Source: Prevotella sp. P6B1
Lineage (GTDB): Bacteria; Bacteroidota; Bacteroidia; Bacteroidales; Bacteroidaceae
NCBI RefSeq assembly: GCF_000702825.1
Contig: NZ_JNKF01000013.1
Coordinates: forward strand, 1 to 64,000
Length of the DNA stretch: 64,000 nucleotides
Reading direction: 5' to 3'
A program made the position numbers and the translations under genes. Positions 44,012 to 52,580 of the stretch are shown piece by piece. The notes beneath the pieces are model-generated. The model saw only the letters and a list, made by a program, of their open reading frames with translations, did no database searches and was not told where the DNA came from. Each line of letters begins with the position of its first letter. Within the stretch, counting starts at the first letter, position 1.

Positions 44012-45188
44012 AGAATCCATAAGTAAATCCGATAGAACTATACTCTTTGAACTGAAGATATCCCAAGTCGCCATCCTTCGTACCCGTATCGTCGAAACGG
44101 GGGAAGAGGAACAGGTTGGCTGAGATATACTTAGATACTCGCAGAGAGAAAGTGTTTTCCCACTCGATTTCAGTACGCTTATACGACGTGAATGCATAGA
44201 GGCGTGACTTCCATGTAATCACATCGTTCATTTTCCAGCTAACATCAGCTGTCAACTGCGAACCAAAGTCAACCATAGAATGTCTGCCTTCCTTCAAGCC
44301 ATAGCTTGGAGCAAGCGCCAAGCGATCAACATAGCGATAGTTGACTGCAATGGGTGACATATTGACCGTACCATTCAGTTTCTTGTTCTTCGAAGCCACC
44401 TTGTAATCCATACCAAGACCGAAGTTCAGATTGAAAGGCGAAAAGAAGTCAGAGTAAGTATTATGGTCGTTAGACTTCAGACCCTGTGTAAACTGCGTGT
44501 AAGCCAGCACTTGCAAAGTGTAGTACCAGTTCTTGGCTGCCTGAAGTCCCACCTTACTGGTCAAACGGATCAGGTCTTCATTAGACTTGAACTTATGCAC
44601 AGAGTCGGTACGTGAACGCAGGAAACCAAGTTTCATCTCCAACTTATTATCCCACTTCCACTTGTTCTTGTTATCGTAGTTAGCCTCCAGTGTCAGAGCA
44701 CCTACCATCGAGTAGTTGCTTTCACCACCCTTATACCAGTTGCCACTCACGTAGTTCTGCATGAACTGCAGATAGCCATCACCCTTTTTAGTCCAGAAAT
44801 CCGGTTTCTGAATCAGAACGGTTGTAGGCACATCATCAGGGGTGTCAATCACCGGACCTTCAACTTTCTCAACCAGCTTCACCTGATTCTTAAGTGGCTT
44901 ATCCACATCCTTACGAATCTTACCCGTTTCCAGCAACTCTGTCTCTGTACTATTCACCAGATCTGGACGATTCAAGTAAATATGCATCAGCGCAGCATCG
45001 ATAGCATCAGCCACAGGATCCTTACCAGTAGCATCCGACTCGAATGAAAGCGATTTATTAGCTACATTGTGATAAAAAGTTACTGGCGCAAACAGACGAT
45101 AGAAACGTCCATCTAACGTATCTTTGGGCTGAGCAGCAGAGGCGCTGAGCGCACAAAAAGCTGCAAATAACAATGCTACTTTTCTCAT
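44010..45188 (-). CDS. DUF3078 outer-membrane beta-barrel protein
   Basis: 392 residues with signal peptide MRKVALLFAAFCALSASAA. The second half alternates polar and aromatic residues in barrel-like strands (GDGYLQFMQNYVSGNWYKGG, KWKWDNKLEMKLGFL, FSPFNLNFGLGMDYKV) and ends in an aromatic residue (GFTYGF), the usual outer-membrane insertion signal. WYKGGESNYS is typical of DUF3078. Substrate unknown. It has a -7 box at 45204-45197 and is divergent from yidC. Confidence 0.85.
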   Translation of the reverse strand: MRKVALLFAAFCALSASAAQPKDTLDGRFYRLFAPVTFYHNVANKSLSFESDATGKDPVADAIDAALMHIYLNRPDLVNSTETELLETGKIRKDVDKPLKNQVKLVEKVEGPVIDTPDDVPTTVLIQKPDFWTKKGDGYLQFMQNYVSGNWYKGGESNYSMVGALTLEANYDNKNKWKWDNKLEMKLGFLRSRTDSVHKFKSNEDLIRLTSKVGLQAAKNWYYTLQVLAYTQFTQGLKSNDHNTYSDFFSPFNLNFGLGMDYKVASKNKKLNGTVNMSPIAVNYRYVDRLALAPSYGLKEGRHSMVDFGSQLTADVSWKMNDVITWKSRLYAFTSYKRTEIEWENTFSLRVSKYISANLFLFPRFDDTGTKDGDLGYLQFKEYSSIGFTYGF

Positions 45189-45196
45189 ATCAGGTG

Positions 45197-45255
45197 CAAA
45201 GATACAATTTTTTGGCTATAGAATGCATTCTTTTCGCATTTTTTTCGTAATTTTG
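45197..45255. promoter_or_regulatory. Divergent -7 elements between the DUF3078 gene and yidC
   Basis: Minus-strand TATCTTTG (45204-45197) is 8 nt before the DUF3078 ATG; plus-strand TAATTTTG (45248-45255) is 41 nt before the yidC ATG. No good -33 box on either side. Confidence 0.5.
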
Positions 45256-45296
45256 CACCTTGATTTACGCGTACATTAATAAAAAAGCAAAATAAA

Positions 45297-47186
45297 ATGA
45301 ATAAAGACACTATTATCGGCTTTGTCCTTATTGCGCTGGTGCTTATCGGCTTCAGCTGGTATAACCAGCCTTCGCAGGAGGAAATAGAGGCCGCAAGAAA
45401 GCAAGACAGCATTGCAACAGTGACTCAGCAGAATGCCGCCAAGAAACAGAAAGCAGAAGAGGCAGCACGTAAAGCACAGGCTGATGCGGCTGCTCAGGGT
45501 GACACAACAGCTCTTTTCTATGCATCGTTAAATGGTAAGAACGAACCCGTTATACTGAAGAACGACAAGGTGGAGCTGACATTCAACACAAAAGGTGGTA
45601 CACTGGCTAAAGCAGTAATCAAAGGTTTCGAGAATCTGGAAGACGGCATGGATGTGACGCTCTTCGACGAAAAGACACAGCAGATGAACTTCATGCTGGC
45701 TGGTAAGTCGGAGAACATCATCACCAAAGACCTTTTCTTCACCCCATCGAACGTTACCGACTCTACCCTCACCATGACCGCTCTGGCTGGTAATGGCGGT
45801 AGTATCGAGTTCAACTATGTGTTGGGCAAGGACTACATGCTGCACTTCAACATGAAGGCTAACGGTCTGCAGGGCATGTTTGCACCCAACTACCAGCAGA
45901 TGGACATTGAGTGGAACGACTTGGTTCGCCAGCAGGAGAAAGGCTTTACATTCGAAAACCGCTATACATCTGTTACTTATAAGAAGGCTAACAGCGGCAC
46001 TAAGGAGGTTAGTGAGAGTTCAGAGGAGATTGACAAGGAGATTGAGGAGCAACTCGACTGGGTGGCTTTCAAGAACCAGTTCTTTTCGGCAGCTCTTATC
46101 TCTAAAGATAACTTCGCTGCCAATTCTCTGTTGACCAGCATTCCACAGCAGAAAGGTTCTGGTTATCTGAAACAGATGGGTGCAAAGCTGAAGACTGCTT
46201 TCGACCCCACTGGTGCTAAGGCTACAGAGTTCGAGATGTATATTGGCCCTAACGACTTCCGTCTGATTCAGGACGTAGAGCAGCAGAGCACATTCGGCAA
46301 GGACCTCGATCTGGAGCAGTTAGTAAATCTGGGGTGGTGGCTGGTACGCTGGATTAACCGTTGGTTCACCATCTATGTATTCGACTGGCTCACCTCATGG
46401 GGTTTCTCAATGGGAATCGTTCTGATTCTGATCACCCTATTGCTGAAGGTCATCACCTATCCTATGGTGAAGAAGAGCTACATGTCATCTGCCAAGATGC
46501 GTGTGCTGAAGCCCAAACTCGATGAGGCTACCAAGCAGTACGACAAACCAGAGGACCAGATGAAGAAACAACAGGCTATGATGCAACTATACTCACAATA
46601 TGGTGTATCGCCATTGGGTGGCTGTCTGCCTATGCTCATTCAGTTCCCAATCTGGATGGCTATGTTCTTCTTCGTACCTAACGCTATCCAACTGCGTCGC
46701 GAGTCATTCCTATGGATCAGCGACCTCTCAACCTACGATCCTATCATCGAATGGGGCACCAACATCTGGGGTATCGGCGACCACCTGTCGCTCACTTGTA
46801 TCCTGTTCTGTGTGGCCCAGATCCTTTACTCGTATATGACCATGCGCCAGCAGAAGGATCAGATGGTTGGTCAGCAGGCCGAGCAGATGAAAATGATGCA
46901 GTGGATGATGTACTTGATGCCTCTGATGTTCTTCTTCATGTTCAATGATTACAGTTCTGGTCTGAACTTCTACTACTTCATCTCACTGTTCATGTCGGCA
47001 ACCATCATGTGGACACTCCGCAAGACCACCAACGACGAGAAGTTACTCGCCATCCTGGAGGCTAAGTATAAGGAGAACAAGAATAATCCTCAGAAGAAGA
47101 CTTCTGGTCTGGCTGCCCGTCTGGAGGCTATGCAGAAGCAGGCAGAGGAACTGCAGAAACAGCGTATGAACCAACAAAAGAAATAA
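45297..47186 (+). CDS. yidC: Membrane protein insertase YidC
   Basis: 629 residues of the Gram-negative YidC type. An N-terminal signal anchor (TIIGFVLIALVLIGFSWYN) is followed by a large periplasmic beta domain (about residues 75-340) and the insertase core with five helices, including VLILITLLLKVITYPMVKKS with the cytosolic helical hairpin after it, and GGCLPMLIQFPIWMAMFFFV. The C-terminal tail is Lys/Gln-rich. It inserts proteins into the inner membrane alone or with Sec. The S9 peptidase gene follows after 5 bp. Confidence 0.97.
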   Translation: MNKDTIIGFVLIALVLIGFSWYNQPSQEEIEAARKQDSIATVTQQNAAKKQKAEEAARKAQADAAAQGDTTALFYASLNGKNEPVILKNDKVELTFNTKGGTLAKAVIKGFENLEDGMDVTLFDEKTQQMNFMLAGKSENIITKDLFFTPSNVTDSTLTMTALAGNGGSIEFNYVLGKDYMLHFNMKANGLQGMFAPNYQQMDIEWNDLVRQQEKGFTFENRYTSVTYKKANSGTKEVSESSEEIDKEIEEQLDWVAFKNQFFSAALISKDNFAANSLLTSIPQQKGSGYLKQMGAKLKTAFDPTGAKATEFEMYIGPNDFRLIQDVEQQSTFGKDLDLEQLVNLGWWLVRWINRWFTIYVFDWLTSWGFSMGIVLILITLLLKVITYPMVKKSYMSSAKMRVLKPKLDEATKQYDKPEDQMKKQQAMMQLYSQYGVSPLGGCLPMLIQFPIWMAMFFFVPNAIQLRRESFLWISDLSTYDPIIEWGTNIWGIGDHLSLTCILFCVAQILYSYMTMRQQKDQMVGQQAEQMKMMQWMMYLMPLMFFFMFNDYSSGLNFYYFISLFMSATIMWTLRKTTNDEKLLAILEAKYKENKNNPQKKTSGLAARLEAMQKQAEELQKQRMNQQKK

Positions 47187-47191
47187 AACTT

Positions 47192-49360
47192 ATGAAAAGA
47201 TTTTGTATTCCAGTTTTACTGATGGGATTTGCACTTTTAAGCAGTCCTATAAAAGCAGAAGAAAACGTGAAAATAGGTAAGCAGAATATCAAACTGAACA
47301 GTAATCTGATGACGCCTGAGGCTCTTTGGGCGATGGGACGTGTAGGTGCTGCTGAAGCGTCGGCTGATGGTAAACAGATTGTTTATCAGATTGGCTACTA
47401 CAGCGTCAAGGCCAACAAGAGTCAGCAGAAGATTGCCATCATCAATGCCGATGGTACAGGCAACACCACACTGACTACTGGCAGCAAGAGCGAGACCGAT
47501 CCTACCTGGTATAACGGAAAAATTGCCTTCCTTTCAGGTGGTCAGCTGTGGACCATGAACCCTGATGGTTCTGACCGCAAGCAGATTTCAAAGACCTCGA
47601 AGGCTATCGAAGGTTTCAAGTTCTCGCCTGATGGCAAGAAGGTGATTCTGCTCCACTCACTCGAGTTCCACGAGATCATTAAGAAGAATCCTGATGATCT
47701 GCCAAAGGCTACCGGCCGACTGGTAACCGATCTGATGTATCGTCACTGGGATCACTATGTAGAGAGCATCCAGCACCCCTTTGTAGCTGATGTAACAGAG
47801 GATGGTATCAAGGATGGTATCGACATCCTGGAGGGCGAGCCCTACGAGTGCCCCATGGAGCCATTCGGTGGTATCGAACAGTTGGACTGGGCACCCGACT
47901 CTAAGTCGATTGCCTATACCTGCCGCAAGAAGACCGGCCTGGAATACTCAATCTCTACCGACTCTGATATATATTTATATATAATAGGTACGCGCGAAAC
48001 CAAGAACCTTTGCAAGCCTGCTGATTATAAGGCACCAGAGGTTGATCCCACCAAGTCTCTGAAATATCAGAGCGTAAATGCCAAGGAGAATCTGAAGAAC
48101 AATGTGGGTTACGATCAGAACCCTAAGTTCTCACCTGATGGCAAGTACGTAGCTTGGACATCGATGGAACACGATGGCTATGAGTCAGATCGTAACCGTC
48201 TGTGCGTGTATAACTTAGCTACTGGCGAAAAGAAATACGTGACAGAGAGTTTCGACTCTGGCGTTGACGATTTCGTATGGAGCGATTCTAAGGACGTGAT
48301 GATTTATTTCATCGGTGTTTGGCACGCTACCGTGAACCTCTACGCCGTTAATTGGAAGGGGGAGCTGAAGCAGTTGACTAATACTTGGGATGACTTCGGT
48401 CAGATTCACCTGATGAACAACGGCAAGCAACTGTTGATGGAGCGCCATAACTACACATCGCCTGCCGACCTGTATATCGTAACTCCGAATTTCAAGAAGC
48501 CTGAGAAGACACTGACCACTCAGCTTACTTTCGAGAACAAGCATATTCTGGACCAGTTGGCCAAGCCAACCGTTCAGCAGCGTTGGGTGAAAACTACAGA
48601 TGGCAAGGAGATGCTCACCTGGATTATCCTGCCTCCCAACTTCGATGAGACTAAGAAGTACCCCACCCTGCTGTTCTGCGAGGGCGGTCCTCAGAGTCCT
48701 GTTTCGCAGTTCTGGAGTTATCGCTGGAACTTCATGATCATGGCCTCTCAAGGCTATGTAGTTGTAGCACCTAACCGTCGCGGATTGCCTGGATTCGGTC
48801 AGGAATGGCTGGAGGAAATCTCTGGCGACTGGACAGGTCAGTGCATCAACGACTATCTGTCGGCTATCGACGATGCAGCCAATAACCTGCCATACGTAGA
48901 TAAGGATCATCTGGGTGCCGTAGGTGCATCGTTCGGTGGTTTCTCTGTATACTATCTCGCAGGTCATCACGACAAGCGTTTCAAGGCCTTCATCTCCCAC
49001 GATGGTGCCTTCAATCTGGCTGCAATGTATCTGGAAACTGAGGAGAACTGGTTCTCTAACTGGGAGTACGACGAGGCTTACTGGCATCGTCCACAGCTGC
49101 CTAACGCCAAGAAGACCTACCACAACTCTCCACATAAGTTCGTAGAGAAGTGGGATACACCAATTCTCGTCATCCATGGTGAGAAGGATTATCGTATCAA
49201 TGCCACTCAGGGTATGGCAGCCTTCAACGCTGCCCGCATGAAAGGACTGCCTGCCGAGCTGCTCATCTTCCCCGACGAGAACCACTGGGTACTGAAACCA
49301 CAGAACGGTGTACTGTGGCAGCGCACCTTCTTCAATTGGTTAGACCGTTGGTTGAAATAA
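47192..49360 (+). CDS. S9 family peptidase (prolyl oligopeptidase / DPP5-like)
   Basis: 722 residues with signal peptide MKRFCIPVLLMGFALLSSPI. The N-terminal part is a TolB/PD40-type beta-propeller (PDGSDRKQISK, FSPDGKYVAWTS). The C-terminal alpha/beta-hydrolase domain has the nucleophile Ser580 in GASFGGF, Asp666 in HGEKDYRI and His698 in DENHWVL. Periplasmic enzymes of this kind trim short peptides for nutrition. Co-transcription with yidC is likely from the 5-bp gap; the nearby POT transporter (56235) would fit peptide use. Confidence 0.92.
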   Translation: MKRFCIPVLLMGFALLSSPIKAEENVKIGKQNIKLNSNLMTPEALWAMGRVGAAEASADGKQIVYQIGYYSVKANKSQQKIAIINADGTGNTTLTTGSKSETDPTWYNGKIAFLSGGQLWTMNPDGSDRKQISKTSKAIEGFKFSPDGKKVILLHSLEFHEIIKKNPDDLPKATGRLVTDLMYRHWDHYVESIQHPFVADVTEDGIKDGIDILEGEPYECPMEPFGGIEQLDWAPDSKSIAYTCRKKTGLEYSISTDSDIYLYIIGTRETKNLCKPADYKAPEVDPTKSLKYQSVNAKENLKNNVGYDQNPKFSPDGKYVAWTSMEHDGYESDRNRLCVYNLATGEKKYVTESFDSGVDDFVWSDSKDVMIYFIGVWHATVNLYAVNWKGELKQLTNTWDDFGQIHLMNNGKQLLMERHNYTSPADLYIVTPNFKKPEKTLTTQLTFENKHILDQLAKPTVQQRWVKTTDGKEMLTWIILPPNFDETKKYPTLLFCEGGPQSPVSQFWSYRWNFMIMASQGYVVVAPNRRGLPGFGQEWLEEISGDWTGQCINDYLSAIDDAANNLPYVDKDHLGAVGASFGGFSVYYLAGHHDKRFKAFISHDGAFNLAAMYLETEENWFSNWEYDEAYWHRPQLPNAKKTYHNSPHKFVEKWDTPILVIHGEKDYRINATQGMAAFNAARMKGLPAELLIFPDENHWVLKPQNGVLWQRTFFNWLDRWLK

Positions 49361-49372
49361 GCAAGCCATATA

Positions 49373-49453
49373 TTCCCACGTTGGGAACAATAGATTCCCA
49401 GTGTGGGAATAATATATTCCCAACGTGGGAATAAAACGTTCCGAATATGGGAA
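49373..49453. repeat. Four phased palindromes TTCCCA-N3-TGGGAA, period 22 bp
   Basis: Palindromic units TTCCCACGTTGGGAA (49373), TTCCCAGTGTGGGAA (49395), TTCCCAACGTGGGAA (49417) and TTCCGAATATGGGAA (49439) begin exactly 22 bp apart. The linkers are AT-rich (CAATAGA, TAATATA, TAAAACG). The array lies between the S9 peptidase stop and the MFS gene start at 49489. Two helical turns of spacing would place every unit on the same DNA face, as for a cooperatively bound dimeric regulator. No T-run follows, so a terminator is unlikely. No TAnnTTTG box was found in this gap. Confidence 0.85.
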
Positions 49454-49488
49454 TAAATACGAAATAGTAATTAAATAAAAACAAGATA

Positions 49489-51111
49489 ATGACTCAAGCA
49501 ATTCAAAAGACCCTTCGCGACAGCGCTGGCATGCGCTGGACCGCGCTTTTACTTCTGGCACTCGCTATGTTCTGTGCCTACATCTTTATGGACATCCTCT
49601 CACCTATCAAAGACCTGATGCAGGAGACCCGTGGTTGGGACTCTACCGCATTCGGTACCATGCAGGGTTCTGAGGTATTCCTCAACGTATTCGTGTTCTT
49701 CCTCATCTTCGCTGGTATCATCCTCGACAAGATGGGCGTTCGTTTCACCGCTGTGCTTTCAGCAGCTGTGATGGTGGTTGGTGCCTGTGTAAAGTGGTAT
49801 GCCGTAAGCGAAAGCTTTATCGGAACCGGACTCGAGACTTGGTTTAATAACAACCTGAATTATATTCCAGGATTCGACGAACTCGGTGTATCGCCATTCT
49901 ATGCTGGCATGCCTGCATCAGCCAAGTTTGCAGCTTGCGGTTTCATGATCTTTGGTTGTGGCTGTGAGATGGCTGGTATCACCGTTAGCCGTGGTATTGT
50001 AAAATGGTTCAAGGGTCGTGAGATGGCTCTGGCTATGGGATCAGAGATGGCACTCGCCCGTCTGGGTGTTGCCACCTGTATGATATTCTCACCTTTCTTT
50101 GCACGTCTGGGTGGTGAGGTATCAGTAAGTCGTTCAGTAGCCTTCGGTGTAGTACTGATGTGTATCGCACTTATCATGACCATCGTTTACTTCTTCATGG
50201 ATCAGAAGCTCGACAGTCAGACTGGCGAAGCTGAGGAGAAGGACGATCCCTTCAAGATTTCCGATCTGGGTAAGATTCTGACCGATGCTGGTTTCTGGAT
50301 CGTTGCCCTGCTCTGCGTACTGTACTACTCAGCAATATTCCCCTTCCAAAAGTATGCTGTAAACATGCTGCAGTGTAACCTCACGCTGACAGCTCCTGAT
50401 GCTAACTCGTTCTGGGCACAGCCCGATGTTACCATCGTTCAGTACATCATTATGCTGATTGTGGCTGCTGCAGGTTTCGCATCAAACTTCCAGAAGAAGG
50501 CCAACCTGAAGTACGGTCTGCTGGGCCTTTCAATCTTAGCACTTGTAACTTACTGCTACATGGGCTTCATGCGCCAGTCGGCCGAGAGTATCTTTGCTGT
50601 ATTCCCCCTGCTGGCCGTGCTCATCACACCTATCCTTGGTAGTTATCTCGACCACCACGGTAAGGCAGCTACCATGCTCGTGCTGGGTTCAGTGCTGCTC
50701 ATTGCCTGTCACCTTACCTTCGCTTTCGTACTGCCTATGTTCAAGGGCAATGCAGTAGGTGGTATCATCATTGCTTACACCACCATTCTGGTGCTGGGTG
50801 CATCGTTCTCACTGGTACCTGCAAGCCTCTGGCCTTCAGTGCCCAAGTTGGTTGACGCTAAGGTCATCGGTTCGGCCTATGCCCTGATTTTCTGGATTCA
50901 GAACATCGGTTTGTGGCTGTTCCCACTGCTGATCGGTAAGGTGCTCGATGCCACCAACCCCAATGTCACCGATCCTACCCAGTTCGATTACACCGCTCCG
51001 CTGGTTATGCTGGCATCACTCGGTGTAGCCGCACTCATCCTGGGCTTCGTGCTGAAGGTAGTTGATAAGAAGAAAGGTATTGGTCTTGAACTTCCAAACA
51101 TCACAGAATAA
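49489..51111 (+). CDS. MFS transporter
   Basis: 540 residues, about 12 hydrophobic segments. FIFAGIILDKMGVRFTAVLS-like text between helices 2 and 3 (IILDKMGVRFTAV) is the MFS motif A region, and the second half repeats the fold with ITPILGSYLDHHGKAATMLV. A charged loop near EAEEKDDPFKISDL joins the halves. The related MFS gene at 52581 shares ILDKMG(V/I)RFT, GCEM/GYEMTGITVS and the KWF/RWFxGxExALAMG region. The substrate is not recognisable. It is the first of three closely spaced genes. Confidence 0.88.
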   Translation: MTQAIQKTLRDSAGMRWTALLLLALAMFCAYIFMDILSPIKDLMQETRGWDSTAFGTMQGSEVFLNVFVFFLIFAGIILDKMGVRFTAVLSAAVMVVGACVKWYAVSESFIGTGLETWFNNNLNYIPGFDELGVSPFYAGMPASAKFAACGFMIFGCGCEMAGITVSRGIVKWFKGREMALAMGSEMALARLGVATCMIFSPFFARLGGEVSVSRSVAFGVVLMCIALIMTIVYFFMDQKLDSQTGEAEEKDDPFKISDLGKILTDAGFWIVALLCVLYYSAIFPFQKYAVNMLQCNLTLTAPDANSFWAQPDVTIVQYIIMLIVAAAGFASNFQKKANLKYGLLGLSILALVTYCYMGFMRQSAESIFAVFPLLAVLITPILGSYLDHHGKAATMLVLGSVLLIACHLTFAFVLPMFKGNAVGGIIIAYTTILVLGASFSLVPASLWPSVPKLVDAKVIGSAYALIFWIQNIGLWLFPLLIGKVLDATNPNVTDPTQFDYTAPLVMLASLGVAALILGFVLKVVDKKKGIGLELPNITE

Positions 51112-51113
51112 TT

Positions 51114-52577
51114 ATGAAAATCGGTTTCGATAACGACAAGTATCTCAAGATACAGTCTGAGCATATCAAGGAGCGCATCGCTCAGTTCGATGGCAAGCTT
51201 TATATGGAGTTGGGTGGCAAACTGTTCGACGACCACCATGCATCGCGTGTACTGCCAGGTTTCAAGCCTGACTCAAAACTCCGCATGCTGGGGCAGTTGC
51301 GCGACAGCATCGAGATTGTCATCGTGGTTAGCGCTGAGGACATCGAGAAAAACAAGGTACGTGCCGACCTCGGCATCACCTATGACGAAGATGTACTGCG
51401 CCTGCGCGACGAATTCATGAGTCGTAACTTCATGGTAGGTAGCGTAGTGATTACTCACTACAACGGTCAGCATGCCGCCGACCAGTTCCGTCATCGTCTG
51501 GAGCGTGAGGGTATCAAATCATATATCCACTACCCCATCGACGGCTATCCCCACAACGTGGAGCTGATTGCCAGTGACGAGGGCTTTGGTAAGAACGATT
51601 ACGTAGAGACTTCACGTCCACTCGTTATCGTAACAGCTCCTGGTCCTGGTAGCGGTAAAATGGCTACCTGCCTGAGTCAGCTTTACAACGAGAACAAGCG
51701 TGGCATCCGCGCTGGATATGCCAAGTTCGAGACCTTCCCCGTATGGAACCTGCCCTTGAAGCATCCTGTAAACATCGCCTACGAGGCCGCTACTGCCGAC
51801 CTGAACGATGTGAACATGATTGACCCCTTCCATCTGGAGGCTTACAACAAGACTGCCGTAAATTACAATCGCGACATCGAAATCTTCCCCGTGCTCAATG
51901 CACTCTTCGAAGGAATCTATGGTGAGAACCCTTACAAGTCACCCACGGACATGGGTGTGAACATGATTGGTTTCTGCATCAGCGACGACGAGATTTGCTG
52001 CAAGGCTTCGAAGGATGAAATTATCCGCAGATTCTACGATGCCACTAACAAGATGGCCGACGGCGCTGATAACGAGAGCGAGGTAAACAAGATCCGTATG
52101 CTCTTTAATCAGGCTAAGATTACCACCGCTTTCCGTCCGGTTACCACAGCTGCCTACGAGAAGAAGATCGAGACAGGTCTGCAGGCTGCTGCCATCGAGC
52201 TTGAGGATGGTACCATCATCACCGCCAAATCGTCACCACTGTTAGGTTGCAGTGCCGCTCTGCTTATCAATGCCATGAAACACCTGGCAGAGATTAATCA
52301 CGAGGAGAAGCTGATTCCACAGAGCTTGATTGAGCCCGTACAGAAGACCAAGATTGAATACTTAGGTGGTAAGAATCCTCGCTTGCATACCGACGAGGTA
52401 CTGGTAGCCCTGAGTGTACTCTCTAACGACGACGAGAAATGTCGCAAAGCCTTAGAGCAGTTACCAAAACTGCGCGGCTGTCAGGTACACACCACCGTCA
52501 TGCTGAGTGAGGTTGACCGCAAGATCTTCAAGAAGCTCGGCTGCGGACTCACCTGCGATCCGGTGAAGAAAAAGTAA
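51114..52577 (+). CDS. DUF1846 protein
   Basis: 487 residues, cytosolic, matching the DUF1846 family throughout (MKIGFDNDKYLKIQSEHIKE, then ERIAQFDGKLYMELGGKLFD and DDHHASRVLPGFKPDSKL). A P-loop-like segment APGPGSGKMATCLSQL lies near residue 175-190, with Met where a classical Walker A has Ser/Thr. Family proteins have known structures but, as far as I know, no agreed function. It sits 2 bp after one MFS gene and 3 bp before another, so it probably acts on or senses the transported compound. Confidence 0.88.
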   Translation: MKIGFDNDKYLKIQSEHIKERIAQFDGKLYMELGGKLFDDHHASRVLPGFKPDSKLRMLGQLRDSIEIVIVVSAEDIEKNKVRADLGITYDEDVLRLRDEFMSRNFMVGSVVITHYNGQHAADQFRHRLEREGIKSYIHYPIDGYPHNVELIASDEGFGKNDYVETSRPLVIVTAPGPGSGKMATCLSQLYNENKRGIRAGYAKFETFPVWNLPLKHPVNIAYEAATADLNDVNMIDPFHLEAYNKTAVNYNRDIEIFPVLNALFEGIYGENPYKSPTDMGVNMIGFCISDDEICCKASKDEIIRRFYDATNKMADGADNESEVNKIRMLFNQAKITTAFRPVTTAAYEKKIETGLQAAAIELEDGTIITAKSSPLLGCSAALLINAMKHLAEINHEEKLIPQSLIEPVQKTKIEYLGGKNPRLHTDEVLVALSVLSNDDEKCRKALEQLPKLRGCQVHTTVMLSEVDRKIFKKLGCGLTCDPVKKK

Positions 52578-52580
52578 TAT

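Noticed and set aside
48215..49285. A 356-codon open frame on the minus strand over the S9 peptidase gene
   Set aside because: The plus-strand gene has a complete catalytic triad; the antisense product shows no motif and looks like a codon-usage shadow.
49373..49453. The 22-bp-phased palindromes as a CRISPR array
   Set aside because: Units are 15-bp palindromes with 7-bp linkers; there are no 25-40 bp spacers and no cas genes.
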